Both the position numbers and the translations under genes were made by a program. Positions 57,910-64,000 of a DNA stretch of 64,000 nt are shown here, piece after piece. The stretch covers positions 558,001 through 622,000 of the forward strand of contig NZ_SJSC01000003.1 in assembly GCF_004352855.1 (NCBI RefSeq), in the 5' to 3' direction. Every line of letters starts with the position of its first letter. Position 1 is the first letter of the stretch. This DNA is from Marinomonas sp. KMM3893 (GTDB lineage: Bacteria; Pseudomonadota; Gammaproteobacteria; Pseudomonadales; Marinomonadaceae). Below the pieces are notes generated by a model that worked only from the letters and a program-made list of their open reading frames with translations, was not told the origin of the DNA and made no database searches.

Positions 57910-58698
57910 CTAATGCTTGTCGGAGGCAATCGCCCCCATTCGGGTGGAGACTTTCAAACAGGCGTCTTTCACTAAGTGTTGAAAGTGTTGAAAACGTGCT
58001 TCGTCAACTCGAAATTTTGGTGCTGTGATGCTCAGCGCCGCAATGGGTTCGTCTAGGTAATTAAAAATAACCGAAGCCGCACATTGAATACCTTCTTCGT
58101 GCTCTTCTAAATCTAAAGCGATTTTAGTGTCGCGAATCTTGATCAGCTGCTCTTTTAATTCGTCGGCAGTGGTAATCGTGGTGGGGGTGTGACGTATAAA
58201 AGATTGCTCTTGAATGGCCTCTTCAAGTTGGCTTTCATTTAAGAAAGCCATCATCGCCTTGCCAACACCCGTGCAATACCCTGGGCCTTTTTTCCCGACG
58301 GCAGAAAAAAGTCGTAAACTTTTTTGGCTTTCTAACTTGTCGATATAGATGACATCACCACGATCTAATACCGCTAAATGGATGGTTTCACCGGTTTCTT
58401 GCCATAAGGATTTGATTTGGTCTGCGGCAACGTCTCTTACATCAATGCGCGACCAAGCTTTGTGGGCGAGTTCTAATAAGCCATACCCTGGATGGTAAAG
58501 TTGAGCGCTTTCATCAAAGCGGATTAGCCCTTTCTCAACCAAAGATAATAATATTCTATGTACAGTGGCTTTGGGTAAATCGGCTTTTTCGACTATTTCT
58601 GCGAATCGCAGAGGCGTGCTCGCGGTGCAGACTTCTTGGAGCAAGCTTAGGGCTTTATCCAAAGATGAGCCGCCGCTTTTGGTCTCCAATTTCGTCAT
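57910..58698 (-). CDS. IclR-family transcriptional regulator
   Basis: 262 residues. N-terminal winged HTH (SSLDKALSLLQEVCTASTPLRFAEIVEKADLPKATVHRILLSLVEKGLIRFDE) and C-terminal effector domain (GPGYCTGVGKAMMAFL, EHEEGIQCAASVIFNYLDEPIAALSITAPKFRV). Related regulators respond to sugar acids or 2-keto-3-deoxy sugar acids. ATG at 58696-58698 with a GGAGA site. Divergent from the permease-dehydratase operon, its likely target. Confidence 0.92.
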   Translation of the reverse strand: MTKLETKSGGSSLDKALSLLQEVCTASTPLRFAEIVEKADLPKATVHRILLSLVEKGLIRFDESAQLYHPGYGLLELAHKAWSRIDVRDVAADQIKSLWQETGETIHLAVLDRGDVIYIDKLESQKSLRLFSAVGKKGPGYCTGVGKAMMAFLNESQLEEAIQEQSFIRHTPTTITTADELKEQLIKIRDTKIALDLEEHEEGIQCAASVIFNYLDEPIAALSITAPKFRVDEARFQHFQHLVKDACLKVSTRMGAIASDKH

Positions 58699-58872
58699 GT
58701 AATTTCTCCAAAAATATCGTCGTATTAGGGTTATATGTTTTTTTGGGACTAAGTTCCACAAATTTTTATTAAGTATTGCAAAAAGTAGAACTCTATTCCA
58801 TTATTTTGTTTGGTGAGTTGTCTGTCAGCAATGACAACCCGTATTTTAATAAGAATAAGAGGTGGGTTAGCG

Positions 58873-59748
58873 ATGCAGAAATTGCATAGCAAACAGCAAC
58901 AATGGATGCCAATTTTGTTCCTCGCACCGGCAGTCATTTTGTTTTCGCTCTACGTGATTTTCCCTATTGCTCAAAGTATCTGGTTAAGTTTCTTTGAGTG
59001 GGATGGATTAGGTGAAAAGACGTTTGTAGGATTAAGTAATTATTTTGAGTTGTTTTCGGATGAACAATTTTGGACCGCATTAATCAATAACCTTTATTGG
59101 TTGATCTTCTTTATGTTGGCCCCTCCTATTGGCTTATTACTTGCGTTGTTCCTAAACCAAAAAGTGATGGGAATACGTTTTGTTAAAGCCATGTTTTTCT
59201 TCCCCTTTGTTATCTCACAAGTGGTCGTTGGTCTGGTTTTTTCTTGGTTCTACGACCCCAGTTTTGGCTTATTTAACAAGGCGATTGAGCTGTTTGGTTT
59301 TCAGCCGATTGCAGTATTGTCGGACGAGCATTGGGTAACGTTCGGCATCATTGTGGCGGGGTTGTGGCCGCAAATAGCTTACTGCATGATCTTGTATCTC
59401 ACAGGCTTAAATAATTTGAGCCCAGACCAGATCGAAGCCGCACGCTTAGACGGTGCTCATGGCTGGAAAATGCTGCGTCATGTGATTCTTCCGCAATTAA
59501 AACCAGCGACCTTTATTGCCATTGTCGTGACGGTTATTGGTGCATTACGAAGTTTCGACTTGGTGGCCACCATGACCTCAGGTGGACCATTTGGTAGCTC
59601 CAGTGTGCTGGCGTATTTCATGTATGAGCAATCTATTTTCAACTATCGGGCAGGGTATGGCGCGGCCATTGCGACCATCTTGTTCTTGATTATGGATATT
59701 TACATTGCCTACTTCCTATGGCGCATGCTGAAGAGTGAGAAAGCCTAA
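58873..59748 (+). CDS. Sugar ABC transporter permease (MalF/UgpA type)
   Basis: 291 residues, six transmembrane helices, CUT1 family. N-terminus LFLAPAVILFSLYVIFPIAQSIWLSFFEWDG and EAA loop DQIEAARLDGAHGWKMLRHVILPQLKPAT. ATG 58873 with AGGTGGG upstream; an in-frame start 63 bp earlier is less supported. Overlaps the second permease by one base. Confidence 0.92.
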   Translation: MQKLHSKQQQWMPILFLAPAVILFSLYVIFPIAQSIWLSFFEWDGLGEKTFVGLSNYFELFSDEQFWTALINNLYWLIFFMLAPPIGLLLALFLNQKVMGIRFVKAMFFFPFVISQVVVGLVFSWFYDPSFGLFNKAIELFGFQPIAVLSDEHWVTFGIIVAGLWPQIAYCMILYLTGLNNLSPDQIEAARLDGAHGWKMLRHVILPQLKPATFIAIVVTVIGALRSFDLVATMTSGGPFGSSSVLAYFMYEQSIFNYRAGYGAAIATILFLIMDIYIAYFLWRMLKSEKA

Positions 59749-60599
59749 TGTTTCCAACACCAGTAGAAAAAAAGTCATTACCTTTTAACATCAGTTACCG
59801 CGTCGCCATTTGGGTTGCTTTGTTTTTGTGGTTATTACCGCTGTTGGCGGTATTGATGACCTCAGCTCGCTCCACAGCAGACCTTAATGCAGGCAACTAT
59901 TGGGGCATCCCTACGCAGTGGATGTTTTTGCAAAACTACACCTTGGTGTTTACTCAAACACCGATGTTACGGTATTTGCTGAACTCCTTGATCATAACCT
60001 TGCCTGCAGTAATTGGGGCGGTGTCGCTTTCAACGCTAGCCGGTTATGCGCTGGCAAAATTTAAATTTCGCGGGCGCATTGGTTTATTTGCCGCCTTTAT
60101 TGCGGGTAATTTTGTGCCGTTTCAAATCTTAATGATTCCGGTGCGAAACCTCACCATAGACATGGGGTTATACGACACGGCGAGTGGTTTGATTTTGTTT
60201 CATATCGCTTTTCAAACCGGATTCTGTACCTTATTTATGCGTAACTTTATTGTTGGTTTGCCTGATGAGCTAATCGAAGCGGCGCGGGTTGAAGGGGTCA
60301 GTGAATGGCAAATTTTCCGACACATTGTACTGCCTTTGGTTCGTCCGGCCTTAGCGGCCTTGGCGGTGCTGATTTTCACCTTTATCTGGAACGATTATTT
60401 CTGGGCATTGGTGTTGGTACAAAGTGACGAAGTGCGTCCTATTACCGCGGGGATCAGTGCTTTGAAAGGCCAATGGATGGCGTCTTGGCAGTTGATTTCT
60501 GCAGGGTCTATTATTGCTGCGTTGCCGCCCGTAATTCTGTTTTTTGCGATGCAGCGACATTTTATTGCGGGATTGACGCTAGGGGCAACGAAAGGATAA
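59748..60599 (+). CDS. Sugar ABC transporter permease (MalG/UgpE type)
   Basis: 283 residues, six transmembrane helices. The EAA loop is DELIEAARVEGVSEWQIFRHIVLPLVRPALAALAV, and the C-terminal AMQRHFIAGLTLGATKG is typical of MalG-type permeases. The start overlaps the stop of the first permease (TAATG). No solute-binding protein gene accompanies the pair in this window. Confidence 0.93.
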   Translation: MFPTPVEKKSLPFNISYRVAIWVALFLWLLPLLAVLMTSARSTADLNAGNYWGIPTQWMFLQNYTLVFTQTPMLRYLLNSLIITLPAVIGAVSLSTLAGYALAKFKFRGRIGLFAAFIAGNFVPFQILMIPVRNLTIDMGLYDTASGLILFHIAFQTGFCTLFMRNFIVGLPDELIEAARVEGVSEWQIFRHIVLPLVRPALAALAVLIFTFIWNDYFWALVLVQSDEVRPITAGISALKGQWMASWQLISAGSIIAALPPVILFFAMQRHFIAGLTLGATKG

Positions 60600-60695
60600 A
60601 AGCATCACAGATGAGCATAAGGCGGAGCGTTGTTCGTCGCCTTATTCTCTGTGTGCGCTGTTTATTCGTGTGTATCGAATTGGGAGTCATCGTTA

Positions 60696-62459
60696 ATGAC
60701 AGAGTCAACGGAAGATAAAAAAAATAACAAGCAGACGTTACTTGAAAAAAAGCCATTACGCAGTCAACAGTGGTATGGAAAGCTCGACAAAGATGGCTTT
60801 ATTCACCGCAGCTGGATGAAAAACCAAGGGTTGCCAGACCACAGTTTTGATGGTCGTCCAGTGATTGGTATTTGTAATTCATGGAGTGAGCTTACGCCCT
60901 GTAATGCTCATCTAAGAGAGCTTGCTGACTATGTAAAACGAGGTGTTTGGGAGGCTGGTGGTGTGCCACTGGAGTTTCCCGTGATGTCACTTGGTGAAAC
61001 TCAAATGAAACCGACGGCCATGCTGTTTCGTAATCTGATGAGCATGGACGTGGAAGAATCCTTGCGCGCCTATGGTATCGATGGCGTGGTGCTATTGGGT
61101 GGCTGTGATAAAACGACCCCGGCGCAATTAATGGGGGCTTGCTCCGTTGATCTGCCAACCATAGTAGTGTCATCCGGTCCTATGCTAAATGGTAAAAATC
61201 GAGGTAAAGACATAGGGTCTGGCACCGATGTTTGGAAATTTAGTGAAGCGGTACGGGGCGGCAACATGAGCCTTGATGAATTTATGCGTGCTGAATCGAG
61301 CATGTCGCGTTCGCGTGGTACCTGCATGACTATGGGAACCGCCTCGACTATGGCTTGTTTGGTTGAAGCGATGGGCATGTCATTACCTGAAAATGGCAGC
61401 TTACCCGCAGTAGACTCTCGTCGTCAGGCGTTGGCGCATTTAACAGGGTCCCGCATTGTTAGTATGGTCAAAGAAGACCTAAAACCCTCCGATATTCTTA
61501 CCAAAACAGCGTTTGAAAATGCCATCCGAGCCAATGCTGCGCTTGGTGGTTCGACTAATGCTGTGGTGCATTTGCTGGCCATTGCAGGACGCCTTGGCGT
61601 GACATTGACTCTGGATGATTGGGATCGTATTGGCGCAGCGGTTCCTTGTTTAGTGGATTTAATGCCATCTGGCCGTTTTTTGATGGAAGATTTTCATTAT
61701 GCCGGTGGTTTCCCTGCGTTAATTCAGCGTTTGAGCCATGTGTTTGATATGTCGGCGAATACCGTATGTGGCGCGTCATTAGGAGACATTACCGCCGGCG
61801 CGGAATGCTTTAACGACGAGGTGATTCGTCCCCTTGATAAGCCCTTGCGTGCGCTAGGCGGAATCGCAGTGTTACGCGGCAATCTAGCGCCTCAAGGGGC
61901 CATTATAAAGCCCAGCGCCGCGACGCCAGAGTTGTTGCAACACACTGGTAAAGCGGTGGTCTTTGAAAATATTGAAGACTATAAGGCGCGTATAGATAGC
62001 CCTGAACTGGCGGTCGATAAAGACTCGATTTTGGTGCTAAAAGGCTGTGGCCCAAAAGGGTATCCAGGCATGCCTGAAGTCGGCAATATGGCTTTGCCAA
62101 GCAAGCTGTTAGCACAAGGGGTGACGGATATGGTGCGCATCAGTGATGCTCGTATGAGTGGCACGGCTTTTGGCACAGTGGTGTTGCATGTTGCACCAGA
62201 GTCCACCATTGGGGGCGCATTGGCTTTGGTTCAAAATGGCGATGAGATTACGTTGGATGTGAGCGCTAGGCGCTTGCATTTGGGGATTTCAAATGAAGAA
62301 ATGGCGCGCCGCAAAGACGCCTGGCAACCAGAAAAGAGCCAATATCAGCGCGGTTACGCGAAGCTGTATATTGACCATGTGATGCAGGCTGATGAGGGCG
62401 CGGATTTGGATTTCTTAGTGGGCAGCAGTGGCTCGAACGTCAGTAGAGAGTCGCACTAA
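60696..62459 (+). CDS. IlvD/Edd-family sugar-acid dehydratase, L-arabinonate/D-galactonate type
   Basis: Dehydrates an aldonic acid to its 2-keto-3-deoxy derivative. 587 residues. Iron-sulfur ligand cysteines are in TPCNAHLRE (C69), GGCDKTTP (C137) and SRGTCMTMG (C210); DARMSGTAFGTVVLH and GCGPKGYPGMPEVGNM complete the active site. It resembles characterised L-arabinonate dehydratases, which also accept D-galactonate and D-fuconate, more than IlvD. ATG 60696 with GGGAG upstream gives the usual N-terminus before LRSQQWYG. Abuts the SDR gene. Confidence 0.88.
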   Translation: MTESTEDKKNNKQTLLEKKPLRSQQWYGKLDKDGFIHRSWMKNQGLPDHSFDGRPVIGICNSWSELTPCNAHLRELADYVKRGVWEAGGVPLEFPVMSLGETQMKPTAMLFRNLMSMDVEESLRAYGIDGVVLLGGCDKTTPAQLMGACSVDLPTIVVSSGPMLNGKNRGKDIGSGTDVWKFSEAVRGGNMSLDEFMRAESSMSRSRGTCMTMGTASTMACLVEAMGMSLPENGSLPAVDSRRQALAHLTGSRIVSMVKEDLKPSDILTKTAFENAIRANAALGGSTNAVVHLLAIAGRLGVTLTLDDWDRIGAAVPCLVDLMPSGRFLMEDFHYAGGFPALIQRLSHVFDMSANTVCGASLGDITAGAECFNDEVIRPLDKPLRALGGIAVLRGNLAPQGAIIKPSAATPELLQHTGKAVVFENIEDYKARIDSPELAVDKDSILVLKGCGPKGYPGMPEVGNMALPSKLLAQGVTDMVRISDARMSGTAFGTVVLHVAPESTIGGALALVQNGDEITLDVSARRLHLGISNEEMARRKDAWQPEKSQYQRGYAKLYIDHVMQADEGADLDFLVGSSGSNVSRESH

Positions 62460-63238
62460 TGTTAGATAAAAAAAACAGTACGACAGTGATTTACCCCAGT
62501 TTGGCAGGTCGTCATGCACTGGTTAGTGGTGGGGCAACGGGCATCGGCGAAGCCTTGGTGCGAGCGTTGACACTGCAAGGTTGTTTCGTGAGTTTTTTCG
62601 ATATTGATCAAGTCGCCGGTAATGCCTTAGCGCAAGAGCTAACCGCAAGCGGCGCCCAAGTGCACTTCACGGGAGTGGACTTGAGTGACATCGAGTGTTT
62701 ACAAGCGAGCATAGCTGCGCGTATTCAGCGCTGGGGCGCGATTCGAATTCTGATCAATAATGCCGCAGACGATCAGCGGCATGGTTTGCAGGATGTGACA
62801 TCAGAACAATTTGATCTGTGTATGTCGGTGAATTTGAAGCACCATTTTTTTGCCGCACAAGTGGTGGCACCAGCCATGGCAGAAGCCGGTGGTGGCAGCA
62901 TTATCAATATGAGTTCTAATTCTTGGTTGCTGGGCTTGACCGGATACCCAGGTTATGTGGCGGCCAAAGCCGGTATTTATGGATTGAGTAAAAGCCTAGC
63001 GCGGGAGTTAGGGCCACAAAAAATACGAGTGAATACCGTATTGCCTGGTTGGGTCATGACCCAGAAGCAAAAAAATCTGTGGCTGACACCCGAAAGCGAA
63101 GCAGAATTGATGTCTCAGCAATCATTAAAAGAAAAAATTCAACCTGACGATGTGGCGGACTTGGTGCTGTTTTTGGCGTCTGACAACAGCCGTATGATTT
63201 CAGGCCAAAGCTTTGTGATTGACGGAGGGCGCTTGTAA
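62459..63238 (+). CDS. SDR-family dehydrogenase (probable sugar dehydrogenase)
   Basis: 259 residues, classical short-chain dehydrogenase. Cofactor motif GGATGIGEA, NNAAD motif, catalytic S in NMSSNSW and YVAAK (YxxxK). The D in FFDIDQVAG after strand 2 suggests NAD preference. By context it probably oxidises galactose or arabinose (or a related sugar) to the lactone that feeds the dehydratase; substrate is inferred. Starts at the last base of the dehydratase stop and overlaps the kinase by one base. Confidence 0.87.
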   Translation: MLDKKNSTTVIYPSLAGRHALVSGGATGIGEALVRALTLQGCFVSFFDIDQVAGNALAQELTASGAQVHFTGVDLSDIECLQASIAARIQRWGAIRILINNAADDQRHGLQDVTSEQFDLCMSVNLKHHFFAAQVVAPAMAEAGGGSIINMSSNSWLLGLTGYPGYVAAKAGIYGLSKSLARELGPQKIRVNTVLPGWVMTQKQKNLWLTPESEAELMSQQSLKEKIQPDDVADLVLFLASDNSRMISGQSFVIDGGRL

Positions 63239-64000
63239 TGACGCAACATAGTCTTGGTATGGATTCATGCAATGAGTTGCCTTTGTGCATTGCTGTCGAT
63301 TGGGGGACCACCAATTTACGTGCTTTTTTAATGGATCATACGGGGCGAATTTGCGCGGAAAAAAGCAATCATCAAGGTATGCAAACCCTAGCGAGTGATG
63401 AATTTGAGTCTGTTTTAGAGGCGTTATTAGACGAGTGGATTCACCCTGATGTGCCGATTTACATGGCGGGTATGGTCGGAGGCCGAGGCGGATGGCAAGA
63501 AGTGCCTTATCAGCTTTGCCCTATTGAGTTAGACACTTTATCTGAGCACCTGCGTTGGTTACCAAGCAGTTTGCCCTGCGATGTGGCCATTGTGCCAGGG
63601 TTACAAGGCATCGGTGTGAGCGGCCACTTTGATGTAATGCGAGGCGAAGAGACTCAATTACTTGGCGCGCTTGATTGGCTGAGCGAACAAGGCTTAGCAG
63701 ATCAAGATGTGTTGTGCTGCTTACCAGGCACTCATTGTAAATGGGTGCCATTGCTGCAAGGTAAGGTTATGCAGTTCTCAAGTAGCTTTTCGGGCGAGTT
63801 ATTTGCTCGTCTGAATCAAGAATCTATTTTGGTCAAAGGAATGCCGAATAACCAAACTCTTCATGGTGCAGGGTTTGAAAAAGGCGTTGCGACCAGTTTG
63901 CAGGCAGGCGGTCTTTTGCACCATCTTTTTAGTGTGCGCAGTGATTACCTTTGCGGTGAATTGCCCGCTGAGCAAGTACGCGATTATTTGTCGGGCATCG
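63238..64000 (+). CDS. dgoK: 2-dehydro-3-deoxygalactonokinase, N-terminal part (cut by window edge)
   Basis: Sugar-acid kinase phosphorylating 2-keto-3-deoxygalactonate. 254 codons are visible and the frame is open to the right edge. The ATP-binding start IAVDWGTTNLRAFLMDH, MAGMVGGRGGWQEVPY, VPGLQGIG, MRGEETQLLGAL and LPGTHCKWVPL are characteristic of DgoK. The ATG overlaps the SDR stop (TAATG). The aldolase dgoA normally follows and would lie outside the window. Confidence 0.92.
   Translation, partial: MTQHSLGMDSCNELPLCIAVDWGTTNLRAFLMDHTGRICAEKSNHQGMQTLASDEFESVLEALLDEWIHPDVPIYMAGMVGGRGGWQEVPYQLCPIELDTLSEHLRWLPSSLPCDVAIVPGLQGIGVSGHFDVMRGEETQLLGALDWLSEQGLADQDVLCCLPGTHCKWVPLLQGKVMQFSSSFSGELFARLNQESILVKGMPNNQTLHGAGFEKGVATSLQAGGLLHHLFSVRSDYLCGELPAEQVRDYLSGI

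Overview
The window reads as chromosome of a marine gammaproteobacterium, most likely Marinomonas or a close Oceanospirillales relative. This is an inference from gene content and gene order: the rpoN/lpt, mla-ibaG-murA-hisGD, zapE-rplM-rpsI-petABC-sspAB and lpoA-rsmI blocks are arranged as in Pseudomonas-like and Oceanospirillales genomes, and the bc1 complex, ClpXP adaptor and stringent starvation genes are typical of that group. No rRNA, tRNA, insertion sequence, phage gene or CRISPR array was seen. Coding density is high and no main gene is frameshifted. The two end genes (rpoN at the left, a sugar-acid kinase at the right) are cut by the window edge.

Layout. 1-3.3 kb (minus): rpoN 5' part, lptB, lptA, lptC and a CaCA antiporter, for LPS export and ion homeostasis; kdsD and kdsC, which often lie here, are absent. 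3.5-6.2 kb: mlaFEDC lipid transport, without mlaB. 6.4-12.3 kb: ibaG, murA, hisG (short form), hisD, a membrane-anchored START-like protein, a DegS/AlgW-like protease facing them, and a Nif3-like protein. 12.3-15.1 kb: zapG-like, zapE, rplM, rpsI, with a structured rplM leader. 15.3-19.2 kb: petABC, sspA, sspB. 19.3-23 kb: diaA-like, yraN, lpoA and divergent rsmI. 23.1-29.7 kb: TPP riboswitch, thiC, an enlarged thiE, thiS, thiG, thiH, then yjbQ and a DUF2164 gene. thiF is missing.

29.8-30.05 kb is an intergenic stretch that looks like an independent small RNA. It has a TATAAT box, a set of CTGACA half-sites upstream, two perfect stem-loops (one with a C-rich CUCCCUU loop) and a strong terminator. 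30.2-36.9 kb is an accessory-looking catabolic unit: an AraC regulator divergent from an ornithine-cyclodeaminase/tyramine-oxidase-B-like protein, RidA, an FAD amine/amino-acid oxidoreductase, an APC permease and a soluble chemoreceptor-like protein whose CZB-like tail has lost its zinc ligands. 37-45.9 kb holds a Spy/CpxP-like protein, cbpA-cbpM, DoxX with a divergent LysR regulator, aroA, an RpiR regulator divergent from allantoicase and ureidoglycolate lyase (purine ureide breakdown), and an aldo/keto reductase.

46-52.6 kb is a probable iron-responsive unit. A near-consensus Fur box precedes a DUF4856 exported protein, a sterol-desaturase-family membrane di-iron enzyme and a complete FbpABC ferric-iron ABC importer. 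52.7-56.7 kb: YchJ-like SEC-C protein, exonuclease I, AI-2E family transporter, dienelactone hydrolase family protein. 56.8-64 kb: a sugar-acid utilisation locus (ABC ATPase and IclR regulator on minus; two permeases, an arabinonate/galactonate-type dehydratase, an SDR dehydrogenase and a 2-dehydro-3-deoxygalactonokinase on plus). It fits an oxidative DeLey-Doudoroff-type route for galactose or arabinose, though the ABC solute-binding protein is not in view.

The items most worth follow-up are the candidate sRNA and its half-site array, the Fur-DUF4856-desaturase-FbpABC unit, the AraC/RidA/oxidoreductase cluster, the unusual thiamine operon, and a 62-nt hairpin abutting the CaCA antiporter start codon.
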